Below, piece by piece: positions 1 through 10,144 of a stretch of 64,000 bases of DNA (positions are counted from its first letter, which is position 1; the number at the start of each line of letters is the position of its first letter). The position numbers and the translations under genes are program-made. A model generated the notes under the pieces. It did not search any database. It was not told the origin of the DNA and worked only from the letters and a program-made list of their open reading frames with translations. The stretch comes from Poa pratensis (taxonomy: Eukaryota > Streptophyta > Magnoliopsida > Poales > Poaceae): assembly GCA_947311845.1 (NCBI GenBank), contig CAMZMU010000116.1:4507414-4571413 (forward strand), written 5' to 3'.

Positions 1-480
1 CACATGACCTCCTTGCTCCACGTTCTTGCGGGGTGTCGAACAATAGCAAACCGGGATTGGAGCACACCAAATGCTCGCTCCACATCCTTCCGGCAAGCTT
101 CTTGTTGCTGAGCAAACTTACGAGCTTTCTCACTTTCTCGTATGCGAACGGTCTTCACAAATACGGGCCATGAAGGGTATATACCATCAGCAAGGTAGTA
201 CCCCTTGTCATATGCATTTCCATTCACCTCAAAGTTGATCACCGGTGCATCGCCCTCGGCCAGTCTGTCGAACACTGGTGACCGCTGAAGCACGTTGATA
301 TCATTGTGAGATCCCGACATGCCAAAGAAGGAGTGCCAAGCCAACATGCCGAGGCCATTCCGCCTGGTTGAAGTTGTGGATGAGCGTGGCCGCGACCATC
401 ATGACGTCGATATCATCGTCGGATTCCTCGTCCGACGTATCGATGAAGGTCTTGTAGAAGAACTCATCATCACTGTCCAT
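1..480 (-). pseudogene. HARBI1-like (Plant_tran/DDE_Tnp_4) transposase, internally deleted
   Basis: Start codon at 478-480 (minus) opens MDSDDEFFYKTFIDTSD, a typical acidic N-terminus of grass PIF/Harbinger transposases. About 45 codons later (near 345-330) the sequence jumps to the catalytic half, with GMSGSHNDINVLQRS, DKGYYLADGIYP and CRKDVERAFGVLQ, the last holding the catalytic Glu of the DDE triad. The DNA-binding middle and the first catalytic Asp are missing, and the reading frame changes at the junction. Such transposases normally have about 400 residues, so several hundred bases have been lost. The C-terminus continues beyond base 1. It cannot encode active transposase. The element might still be mobilised in trans if its missing end is intact. 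Confidence 0.8.
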
Positions 481-519
481 CTATACCTTTCGTCGAACAC
501 CTGCCGGGCAGTGGCCTTC

Positions 520-785
520 GCGAACCGCATCTGGTGCAAGGGCCGAACGTCCCGGGAAGCAGCGGTCGCGGCGGACGACGGCGACGGCGGCGCAAGGCGG
601 CCCTTGTCCCGGCTCGACGAGGCCGAATAAATTGGGGACGGCGACGGCCGATGCGAACCGCCTCTGGTGCAACGGCCGAACGTCCCAGGAAGCAGCGGTC
701 GCAACGGACGACGGCGACGGCGGCGCAAGGCGGCCCTTGTCCCGGCTCGACGAGGCCGAATAGATTGGGGACGGCGGCGGCCGAT
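520..785. repeat. Tandem duplication, 133-bp unit
   Basis: Two nearly identical copies, 520-652 and 653-785, start with GCGAACCGC and have few mismatches; the beginning of a third copy follows. The unit lies in the 5' leader of the Harbinger element and is GC-rich (CGG/CGA runs), which creates many long but meaningless open frames on both strands. Confidence 0.85.
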
Positions 786-1090
786 GCGAACCAGGCGGCG
801 GCCGATGCGATCCAACAGCCGGCCGGTCGAGATATGGAAGCAAGGGGAAGAAAGGGGACTCTGTCGCTGGCAAACGGGCCCCGCGCGGACAAGGAGGACC
901 AAGGGCGGACCGAGAGGCTGTCCGTTTCTCCCCCAAACCTGGACCAAACTTGGGCCAGGTTTGGGGTCAGAAACCTGTCCGCGCGGACAGTTGTCCCTTT
1001 GCGCCGGGCCGTTGGAGTGGCTCCTCTGTCCGTTCGGACAGATTCGGACACGGCCCATCCGGATGCGGAGGGCCGTTGGAGGTGCCCTAA

Positions 1091-1630
1091 GAAAGAGTTT
1101 TATAGAAATTTAAATGTTCAAAGTTACAAATGAGTACTCTCGTGACATTATTTCTCCCAAACGCTTAGCTCCGGCGATTACCCAAAGTTTCGCCTCACTC
1201 TTAACCAAGTCGAAAATTACAAAAGAAGGCGTGTGCTTGTTGCGGAAAAGCCGGGCATTCCTCTCATTCCAAATGTCCCAAGAGACAAGCATAGTAAGCG
1301 ATGTAATGGTTTTCCGGTTCGTCATTTGATGCCACCAATCTTTGAGCGATGAGAGAAGGCCAAAGAGTGGTATCCAAATCAAGTCCAAGCCACTCGTTGA
1401 CAAGACTCCAAACCCGAATGGTGAATCTACAATTACAATGGACGAGAAGATGATCCACCGATTCGGGGACACGCTTGCAAATAGGACAAAGGGGGCTATG
1501 CGGCCATCCGCTCTTGGCTAGACGGTCCGCCTATTTTGGATGGCTAGCCATGCGAAATGCTTGAACTTGGAGGGAGGCCAAACTTTCCACACTAAATAGT
1601 AAATGTAGGGGGGCACCATCAGAGTAGCAT
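1091..1630 (-). pseudogene. LINE (non-LTR retrotransposon) 3' fragment, zf-RVT domain
   Basis: Minus-strand frames contain the zinc-binding reverse-transcriptase C-terminal domain of plant LINEs: a CPICKRVPESVDHLLVHC motif near 1490-1440 and then WDIWNERNARLFRNK near 1290-1240, ending at a stop near 1110. The two parts are in different frames, with a shift near 1265-1280, and a stop lies upstream in the FKHFAWLA segment. This is the decayed 3' end of a 5'-truncated LINE. The Harbinger element abuts its 3' side and a MULE-type MITE abuts its 5' side. Confidence 0.75.
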
Positions 1631-2389
1631 CATTTTCTAAGTGGAGATTTCTTGCACCCGAGCTTCAGTGCTCCTATCACTTTAAAAAAAATTGAAAAAT
1701 AAATTTCAAAATTTCAAAATAATCTGAAAAAAATCATGCATGTTCCAGATGATGTACCCTGTGGACGTGCAAAATCACAATGCAAAATACTATATATTTC
1801 GACCTACACAAAAATGACAAATTTACGAATCATATAGTCAACAATGCATAGTTTCAAATCTCCCCATTTTGTCCTTTTTGTTTAGACTGTAATATAATTG
1901 ATTATGCATTGAGATTTTGCACGCATGTAGTATACATCATTGAGAACACGCATGATTTTTTCAGATTTTTTTGAAACTATTAAATTTATTTTTCGCATTT
2001 TTTAAAATGGAGCTCAGGTGCACAAACACTAGTGGAAACAGGGCCACTGGTCCCGGGTCGTAAGGGCCTCTAGTACCAGGTGTCCACCCGGGGCTAGCAA
2101 GGCGGCACTAGAGCCCCCCCCCCCCTCTAGTACCGGGTCCGTTACGACCCGGAACAACAGGCTCCCACGTGGCCGCCGAGGCGCGGGCGTGGTGGAGGAC
2201 CTCTAGTCCCGATTGGTCATACGACCCGGGACCAAGGACCTCACACGTGGCAGCCTGTAATTTTTTGTTTTTCCTCCCAATTTAATATTGAAATGGTGCA
2301 AAAAAATATGCGTTTAATTAATTAAAAACAGAAACTACATATAACATATCAAAATGTTCATAAATAAAAATATGTTCACGTCTATCCGG

Positions 2390-2514
2390 TTACATGGAGG
2401 TGCTCATAACCGGGACTAGAGCCCGTCTATTCGATTACACGTGTGTGGAGATCATAACCGGGACTAGAGCCCGTCTATTCGGTTACACGGGAGATCATAA
2501 CCGGGACTTCACCG
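2390..2514. repeat. Short direct repeats downstream of the CACTA second gene
   Basis: CATAACCGGGACT occurs at 2404, 2452 and 2495 (spacing 48 and 43 bp), interleaved with GCCCGTCTATTCGRTTACAC. The array starts right after the stop codon at 2515 and leads into the 3' subterminal region. Repeats of this kind bind transposase in the En/Spm group; binding here is inferred from that family knowledge. Confidence 0.6.
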
Positions 2515-5500
2515 CTATTCTCCATTGTATTTTCCTTTTGTAGGTATGACTTCGCTGAGCAGAAACCCCGCAAGTTCCTCTGCTAGTGCTTGAAAGCGCT
2601 TCTTTAGTGGCATACTCTCGCGCAATGGCTCTGCCTATAAAAGAAGGAGATCAATACGAATATTAATCATGACTATCAAAAATTATGAATGACACTGGAG
2701 ATCAATTGATGAATATGATTGTTCACGTACGTCTAAAAATTTCTTTGGGTCCCGCTCAGTGACCGAACGACGAATCCACTCGCAAACGAAATATCCACAG
2801 AAATTGGTCCCCTGTGGTTGCCTCTCGATCCACTTTACGAGAATAGAATTCAATCAAATCATAGTCAACATATAGTGGTATTGAAAACTATAAATAAAGA
2901 GATGCGCGAACCTAGCTAGACCGTACTACCTACCTGTGGGTGAACAAAAGTCAGCTGTTCTTCAAATGAACCTGAACCCTTTGTCCTCGCTTTGAATTGT
3001 TTCCAAACCCTGCCGGCAAAAAAAAAGAATAAATGAGTTATTAGTTGCTTGATATCTCTGAAATCAATAAGAGAGACTGATATAGTGCGATAATGTTTGA
3101 AATTACCTTTGGAGCGTATCTAGAATGCTTTGGTACCTCTCCTCAGGCCAGTCCAATGAGTCGTAGACTTGAACTCTTGATCTATCAACTTCAATGACTA
3201 GCAGAATGTAATGATCGCTGCGCATGATTATATACACGTCAGTAACTCATCAGTTACACTTAATTTGTACAAGCGAGTAACACTCTCTTACCTGAAGAAG
3301 TAAGGAAACATTATCTCCGTGTTGAAATGTTGCTTCATTAGGGCATTTAGCAAGTTCTTCTCCGTGTCCTTCACGTGGTTTTTTAGTGTCCTTGCATTAA
3401 CTCGTACTGGGTTAACGAACCCAAAGCCATAGATGCCCTTTCTACCACATTCATCACTCTTCATTCTGCATAATACCGTAGTGAGCATAATTAGCGATGG
3501 CAATGAACGAGCTGAGAGCTAAAGACTTTATCTTTTTTGGAAATAAATGAATTGAATCACTTACAGACAGTAGGCACCGACGAGAGCCAAGTCGAGGGAG
3601 TCAAGGTTGTATAAGTACCAGAGTTCTTCGAGCTGAATTGTGAACATGTCTTCACCCGCGAAATGATTTTTTGTAACTTTCACACAGATCAAAAAGTCAT
3701 CAAATTCCTTTGTGGTTTTCATGTACCAACTATGGAGTTGTCGCATACATGTCGGTAGACACTTTATCTGATCACCTCGCAGCAGGGACCTCCCCCATTT
3801 CCATTTCCATGAATCATCTACATCAGACGGAAAGAGATTTTCGTTGTCCAGTTGAGCAAGAGTAATACCAGCATCTGCAGCAAAGTCCTTCTTCAAGGAT
3901 AAAGTAGGAATTAGGTCCGTCACGGAGCCATGACCACTGGGTATAACTACGAGCGGGGCTATCGACTGGTTTGCCTGTTGTCCGAGCTGGGCAACGTCTC
4001 TTTTCCCTCTGGCACTACTACTTCTCGTCTTGGGAGAGCTACTACTTTTACTCAGAGCTCGTAAATAGTTATCTGGCTTATTTTTCTCATATTGCGATGG
4101 TTCCGTGATGAATCCAATAGCCCACTTGTTTTCCTTTGCAGTAAATGTTTGCTTTTCCTCGGGCTTTTTCCGTGCAAGCTGTCTTTTTGTGTCTGCATCC
4201 ACCCACGCATCCAATTGCTCTTTAGTCATGTCGCAAGCTCTGAGGTCGTCAAGGCTTTTGGGTACTTTTGGGAGGGGCGAACGTCGGGGGTCTCGCCCGA
4301 ATCCCATGGACGACGAAGTGGCGCCCTTCCTATGTCGGGGCTCAGGAGTCGGCTCATGCGGCGGTGGAGTCGGCTCATGCGGCGGCGGAGTGGGCTGACG
4401 CGGCGGTGGAGTCGGCTCACGCGGCGGTGGAGTCGGCGCACGCGGCGGCGGAGACGACTGATGCGAGGCGACTGATGGTTGTCGTCCCCTTCATCGTCAT
4501 CAGGTGGTGAATCGTGAATTGGCGGAGACGATGGTGGCCTTGGCGCCCAGCCTTCAAACTTGATGTATTTCTTCCGCCATAGAATTAGACCACCCACGAC
4601 GTCCCCTAGCACCGACTCATCATCAGCTCTTGGGAACTCAAGGTTCAGTGATTCATATCCTTGTACAACTTGATCCACGCCGACACGAGCAAATCCATCT
4701 GGAATGGCATTGCCAAGCCACGATGCTGTAGAGTCAATGGAGAATGCATAGCCGTCCGCCGCCTTCATGGATAAGTTAAATACTGGGACATGCAGCTCAC
4801 AAGTTGTTTTCTCCGTGATATAATCCACGGGGTAACTTGTCTCATCATCACCGACCATAACCGAGGAAGCCACGCTGCTTCTGCGATGCGATGGGCCGCC
4901 TTGACTCGCTTGTTCCAGCTGAAGAGTTGGCGCCCCTTGCTCGCGCATTTGATCTATTTGCTTCTGCTGCTCCTTATAGAGAGCAACCATCTGGTCATGA
5001 TTTCTTTCTAAGATCATCAACCGGTCTGATTCCTGCTGCTCCTTCCTCCTCTTTGCTCTCAATCGGCTTCTATAAGAGGCACGGTCCCGGGAAACCCTTC
5101 AATCCACGGCACTTCTCCTAAGCCTCGTGTTGATCCTCCTTTTTCTTTGGTCCCGAGGGCCTCTGACAGCTCGTCCTTCTCTCTGTCGGAAATAAACTTT
5201 CCCTCTTTAGACTTGGCAATTAAGTCAATAATTTTTTTTGGGCTCCGTTGACTACTTTGCTTTCATCAATTATTAACTCCCCTGTTTCCATGTCATACTC
5301 CCCTCCATGCGCAAGTAGCCAATTCCTTATCCTTCTGTCCCATTCCTCTGTGACCGGGGTGAGCCCTTTTGCACGCAACTCGGACTCAATTTTTTCCCAC
5401 TTAGGCTCGGCAACTCGGTAGCCACCTGGCCCCATCTTATGGTGATACTTCTTTTTCGCTGCATTATTCTTATTCGTTTGCGACCTTTTCTTAGCTCGTT

Positions 5501-6203
5501 CTGATTTCTTGTACTCCAGAAATGCAGGCCAGTGAGGCCGCTGCCTCTCTCGTGTGCCGGTGAAATCCGGAAGTTTCCCATCTTCTTCCCACTCACGGAA
5601 TAATTTGTTCTTGTAGTTATTGAATTGTTGAGCCATCTTCTTAAGAGCGAAATGCTTGACTTTGTCCGTCATTTTTTTGTCTTCACCTCATCTTCCAAGA
5701 CCGGTAGGGTGAAATGTGCAATGAGCTTGTTCCAAAGCACATCTTTGGTTCTCTTGTCGACGTAACTAACTCCCTCTAACTTTGGCTTAATCCATTCCTG
5801 AGTGCTGATATAAACGTTGTCCCTGACAGTGACTCCGCATTGATGCACAAACTTAACTGCGTTCGGCACGGGTGCCAGTGGTTGGCCAGTAGTTGCATTC
5901 ACCTCGTCAATTGTGAGATGCTCATCTTTGCCCATCCCTTGGGCATGGCCTCGTTTAGTGGATTGGTTCGATGCGGAGGTCTAAAAATATGAAACATGTG
6001 TGAATACATATATATGCACAAATCAGTTATTGCATCTGCTCAACATAGGCTTAATATACCTCGCCAGACGGCGTGGGTCCACCAATTTCCGAGTCCTCAT
6101 CTTCAGCTCCTTCCGCGGGATGCCGAAATTCACCGGGTTCCAAAATGTAGGAAAGTATCTCTTCTTCCCCTTCTCTCGTTACGAAGGGAGCATCGACATC
6201 CAT
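2515..6203 (-). pseudogene. CACTA second gene: Transposase_24-like plus C-terminal Ulp1-like protease domain, frameshifted
   Basis: Exons with GT-AG borders and consistent phase can be traced on the minus strand: 6203-6060, 5980-3565, 3465-3292, 3217-3107, 3009-2934, 2832-2731 and 2634-2515. The N-terminal half matches the plant Transposase_24/Ptta family (KVKHFALKKMAQQF, DGKLPDFTGTRERQRP), followed by a coiled-coil-like charged stretch and a proline-rich PPPREPTPPPR array. The C-terminal exons resemble C48/Ulp1 cysteine proteases: His in HYILLVIEVD (codon 3213-3211), then Cys in GTNFCGYFVCEW (codon 2799-2797). Four frameshifts break the large exon: an A7 run near 5673, an A8 run near 5231, one near 5085, and a 14-bp duplication near 4470. 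Ulp1-like domains are known in plant CACTA elements; their role is unsettled. Confidence 0.8.
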
Positions 6204-6209
6204 TGTTTA

Positions 6210-6572
6210 ACTAATACAAAAAAAACAATAATAGCATTAGTACAATAATTCAAAGGAGGGAACTATACAAATATGCAACAAAAACAATTTAATATTGCAT
6301 CTAAAGAAAAAAATCTTTCAAAAAAAACATAGGCTGTCCCAATCCCAGCCCAGCCCAAATTTGGGCCAGAACCTGGTCAAAGGTGGCCACCGTGGTCATC
6401 GCTGGCCCACCTGCCAGCGCCTAGCCACGTGTGACCGCCCACGCGTGGTCAATGCTGGCCCACCTGCCAGCGACCCAGTTCTGACCCCGCCGCCCTGCCT
6501 CGTGTTCCCGCCCCGCCTCGTCTTCACCTCCCCGCCTCGTGTTCCCACCCGGCCGCCTCGCCTTCACCCCCC
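6210..6572. other. Non-coding spacer inside the CACTA element
   Basis: An AT-rich run to about 6330 gives way to GC-rich sequence with repeated GGCCCACCTGCCAGCG motifs (about 6405 and 6458). It lies between the start of the minus-strand second gene and the plus-strand ORF and could hold divergent promoters. No conserved element was recognised. Confidence 0.4.
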
Positions 6573-6663
6573 GTGGTCAATGCGGAGCCCAACAGCCCCG
6601 CCCACCCGGAGTCAATGCTCCTGGCCCACTTGCCAGCGACGGTTCCCCTCCCGACGGTCCTGG

Positions 6664-6672
6664 TCTTTAAAA
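6664..6672 (+). promoter_or_regulatory. Possible TATA-like element for the plus-strand ORF
   Basis: CTTTAAAAAGG lies about 85 bp upstream of the ATG at 6751. Position and composition fit a weak TATA box; there is no other support. Confidence 0.25.
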
Positions 6673-6750
6673 AGGGACGCGCCCGTGCGGATGTGGACAC
6701 TCCACACCGCTCCCACGGTTCCCCTCCGCCCGTCCAGTGCCCTCGCCGCC

Positions 6751-7654
6751 ATGTCGCGCTGGTTCGGGAAGTCCCCGAAGAACGAGCCGGCGAGTCCTCC
6801 AGCCGTCGCCGCGCTTCTCCACCGCCTCCACCGCCGGCGGCCTTGGGCGTCGTTCCGCAGGGCGTGCGGAGGACCGCGCCACCGGTGCGGGTCGCCCACG
6901 CACCGACGCGCCGTCACGAACCACCACCACCACTGCCGGAGGGAGGAGGATCTGGCGCCGGCGCTACGTGAACCCGCAGAGGATTCCGGTGCCAGCGGTC
7001 CCGCTCCCTGGGAGGCAACTGGATAGGGAGATCGCGCGCCGGCGTCGCCTCCTCCCTCCGGCGCTCCGCAACGACCCCGCCTACGCGGCGGACTCCTCTC
7101 ACTGGGAGCAGTGGCTCAAGGACGAGCACGAGGACCGCCGCCACTCCTACTTCGCCCCGGCGCCCCGCGCCATCCAATCCGCCTACCCAGCGCTGCCCGA
7201 CGCGCTGTGGTTCGAGGAGGAGGTCCCCGAGGACGACGATGACCCGGACATGCAGGCCGCCTACGAGGCCTCCAACCGCACCCTCGTCGAGGACGAGATC
7301 AAGCGGTGGGAGAAGGTGATGGCCCAGGTCCAGGCTGATGCGGCCGCGGCGGCCGCGACCCTGATGCCGCCGCCGCCACCACAGTACTACGACCCGGACG
7401 AGGTCGAGCCGTGGCACTACGCCATGGAACGCGAGCAGCAGCAGGACCTTCCGCCGCCTCCTCTGCCTCCCGGCCTCGTTGGCCAGTCCTGGGTCTTTAC
7501 CGGCGGGAGCTGGGAGGCACCACCGGAGCAGGAGCAGGAGGCACCACCGGAGCAGCAGGAGGCGCCGCCGCAGCAGCAGGAGGCACCACCGCAGCAGCAG
7601 GCGCCACCGGAGCATCTCTGGACCCCGCCGCCCTACTACATCCTCGACGACTAG
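6751..7654 (+). pseudogene. GC-rich Pro/Gln-rich ORF inside the CACTA, opposite strand, unknown function
   Basis: Three plus-strand frames must be combined to follow one plausible protein. It starts MSRWFGKSPKNEPA at 6751, continues as a serine/proline-rich stretch (RRRASPPPPPPAALG) in a second frame, and then a third frame carries RRYVNPQRIPVP, a basic RRRRLLPPALRNDPAYA segment, an acidic stretch and a C-terminal array of APPEQQE repeats to the stop at 7652-7654. At least two frameshifts therefore interrupt it. I do not recognise a domain. GC content and codon use are far higher than in the neighbouring CACTA genes, so it may be a captured host gene or a lineage-specific accessory ORF. It points against the transposase genes. 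Confidence 0.5.
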
Positions 7655-8164
7655 GCGGCACCGGCGACGACGACCCCCTTCCCCCCTCCAATGTAATGGC
7701 CTTATTAATGGCCTCCCCCCCCCAAATGTAATCGGCCGTTTGTGGCCTCCCCCATAATGAAATCGGCCCTTAGGCCCTTAAAAATGCATTCTTGTTTGCC
7801 AACTCCGGCGCCGGCCCCGTGGTTAGGGTCCGCCGCCGCCACGCGCTAGATCTGAGAAAGGGAGAGAGTAGTTGGTCGGGGGACGAGCTCACCGTGGATC
7901 GGGGGCGAGCTTTGCTTGCTCGGCGGGGACGACGATCTTGCTCGGGGACGACGATCTTGCTCGGCGGGGACGACGATCTTGCTCGTCCCCGCGCCCGGAG
8001 CAAGAGCAGGACGGCGACCCACGGTGAGGGCGGCAGCGGCGCGGGGACGAAATCCGGCAGCCTGGCGGCGCAGGAGGCGGTGTCGTCTGGAGCCCGGAGG
8101 CGGAGCGTCGATTTGCTGGACTTGGGCAAATTTTCGGCCCGAGCTGCTAGAAGTACCGCCAAAA
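7655..8164. other. GC-rich non-coding stretch with short repeats
   Basis: Downstream of the plus-strand ORF are two AATGTAATSGCC-type repeats (7690-7760) and then a GACGACGATCTTGCTCG motif repeated about three times (7925-7990). The long open frames here on both strands look like composition artefacts. No gene is supported. Confidence 0.5.
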
Positions 8165-8330
8165 AGGCCTCTAGTTCCGGGCCGTGGCTCCACCCGGTAC
8201 TAGAGACCCTCTAGTACCGGGCCGTGTTACCACCCGGTACTAGAGGTCCCTCAGGGCCGCGAAAATTTGCGCGCCAAGCCCTGTGGACCTCTAGTACCGG
8301 GTGGTCGCACGGCCCGGTACTAGAGGTTAA
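8165..8330. repeat. Internal copies of CACTA subterminal motifs
   Basis: CTCTAGTACCGGGCCGT and its inverse CCCGGTACTAGAG alternate four or more times. These match the motif class at the element's own ends (2040-2160 and 14520-14740) although this site is 6 kb from either end. It suggests that the middle of the element derives from the end of a related CACTA, by insertion or template switching. Confidence 0.7.
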
Positions 8331-8402
8331 TTTTTTAAATTTTCTGGTTTCTTACTTTTTTTATATCTTTTGATTTACTTGTCTAAATTAAGTAAAAATT
8401 GT

Positions 8403-8778
8403 TTTCATTTTCCTGTTTTCTGTTTTGCTTTAAAATGAAGTATCACATGCGCTTGGTTTTAAATTAAGTACTACATACGCTTAATTTAAAATCAATTCAA
8501 AAATTTATAAATCAAGTACTACATGCGCAGTGGATCATTTCAAATCACAAAGTTTGATGCTACATCAAAAATTTATAAATTAAGTACTACATTCCGCCAC
8601 CGCCATACGCTTGATTTCATTGACATGTCTGTCTTGTCCTCCATACTATAAATTATATAAAAGTTTAATAAATTATTACACATCGTGAACAACATCCCTA
8701 TTTAGTCTTCGCTTTTTCTTTTTGTGAGACCCTTTCTTCTGATCGCTCCGTAATCATGGACAAGGGTCTGCATATAAC
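8403..8778. repeat. Direct duplication, copy 1 (376 bp)
   Basis: This block matches 9769-10144 with a constant offset of 1366 bp and about four mismatches, no net indel. It contains the last codons of the TNP2 gene plus its 3' flank. Its right edge (8778) breaks abruptly into a different CACTA's subterminal sequence. Confidence 0.9.
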
Positions 8779-9558
8779 CGGGACTAAAGAAGCACACGGA
8801 TCGTGTTTCTTTCAAGCGCTTGTGAGACGTTGGATCAGGGGTGAGCCCGACTTTAGTCCCGGTTGGTGTTACCAACCGGGACTAAAGAAGCACACGGATC
8901 ATGTGTTTCTTTCAAGCGCTTGTGAGACGTTGGATCAGGGGTGTGTTTCTTTTGAGGGATTGTGAGCTGTTGGATCAGCAGTATCATGACCACTTCGTGA
9001 GCCACATGACCCGGTTGGTGTTACCAACCGGGACTAAAGAAGCACACGTACCCTATATATAGCCCACCTCCCGGAATTCCAGCGTCACTCACTCACTCAC
9101 ACAAAACATTCCAGCGTCACTCGGAGAGGCATCTTTGGGCAACCAGCGGCAAGACGTCTCTGATGACCTGCGACCGTCCAAACGGTTGCAGATCATCAGA
9201 GATGTCTTGCCGGACGGTTGTAGATCATCAAACGTCTTACCGCTGCTTGGATCGAACGCTCAAACACAAAACATTCGGGTTCCCTAGCTACGTCCTGCAA
9301 CCGTTTGGTCGGATCCAAGCAGCGGCAAGACGCTCTGATGATTAACAACATCCCCAACACTTGTTGCAAATCATCTGAGACGTCTTGCCGCTCTCTGGAT
9401 CGAAGGCCGATTTGCCGTCTCACGACCACGCGATTGTGTTGGTAAAACTGCAGCTGATTGACATAGTGTTTAGATCTCTCTTCTGAGTTTTCAGGACATA
9501 GTTACATAAAAAGTTTAATACATTATTACACATCAGCAACAACATCCCTATCTAGTGT
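8779..9558. mobile_element. Fragment of a second CACTA family
   Basis: TTTAGTCCCGGTTGGTG is followed by its inverse CCAACCGGGACTAAAG around 8850-8887 and again near 9010-9038, a palindromic subterminal motif unlike the host element's CTCTAGTCCCGGG type. From 9130 to 9410 a GGCAAGACGTCTCTGATGA motif recurs in both orientations, resembling a promoter-proximal repeat array. A TATATATAG run sits at 9054. The block links directly to a paralogous TNP2 tail, so it appears to be a rearranged piece of another element. Confidence 0.6.
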
Positions 9559-9774
9559 TCACTTTTTCTTCTTGTGTGTCCCTTTCTTCTGATTGCGCCG
9601 TAGCCATGGACATTCTTCATCATTTAACACGATGCTTGGGTCAGTTTTCACTTTGAAGGGCAGAATTTCATCAAACTTATTGTAATCTTCTGACATGTCT
9701 TTCTTGTCCTCCACTCCCACGATGTTTCTTTTTCCTGAAAGAACTATGTGGCGCTTTGGCTGGTGCGCTTTCAT
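9559..9774 (-). pseudogene. Second, divergent TNP2 C-terminal fragment
   Basis: The 71-codon frame (QPKRHIVLSGKRNIVGVED to a lysine-rich end) aligns over its length with the C-terminus of the main TNP2 gene at 10042-10280 but with many substitutions. It is therefore a paralogue, not a recent copy. Its upstream side stops abruptly at 9768-9774, where the 376-bp duplication begins. Confidence 0.8.
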
Positions 9775-10144
9775 TTTCCTGTTTTCTGTTTTGGTTTAAA
9801 ATGAAGTATCACATGCGCTTGGTTTTAAATTAAGTACTACATACGCTTAATTTAAAATCAATTCAAAAATTTATAAATCAAGTACTACATGCGCAGTGGA
9901 TCATTTCACATCACAAAGTTTGATGCTACATCAAAAATTTATAAATTAAGTACTACATTCCGCCACCGCCATACGCTTGATTTCATTGACATGTCTGTCT
10001 TGTCCTCCATACTATAAATTATATAAAAGTTTAATAAATTATTACACATCATGAACAACATCCCTATTTAGTCTTCGCTTTTTCTTTTTGTGAGACCCTT
10101 TCTTCTGATCGCTCCGTAACCATGGACAAGGGTCTGCATATAAC
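9769..10144. repeat. Direct duplication, copy 2 (376 bp)
   Basis: Counterpart of 8403-8778. This copy is continuous with the TNP2 coding sequence on its right, so it is the parental location; copy 1 was made with it as the donor or by unequal exchange. Confidence 0.9.

Larger units (their letters stand above)
1..1087 (-). mobile_element. PIF/Harbinger element, internally deleted, cut by window start
   Basis: The minus strand carries plant HARBI1-like transposase sequence, and the right end looks like a PIF/Harbinger terminus: read from position 1087 leftwards it begins GGGCACCTCCAACGGCC, followed outside by a TAA trinucleotide (1088-1090) as the expected 3-bp target duplication. The other end lies beyond the window, so that duplication cannot be confirmed. 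Between the terminus and the transposase start lies about 600 bp of GC-rich leader with a tandem duplication. The element sits directly against LINE-derived sequence, which suggests it inserted into that LINE remnant. Confidence 0.75.

Noticed and set aside
399..1133. Long overlapping open frames on both strands (up to 219 codons)
   Set aside because: They follow the GC-rich 133-bp repeat and shift among all frames with arginine- and proline-rich nonsense; no domain, no start context.
7770..8214. Open frames of 95-140 codons on both strands
   Set aside because: Composition artefacts over GACGACGATCTTGCTCG repeats and CACTA motifs.
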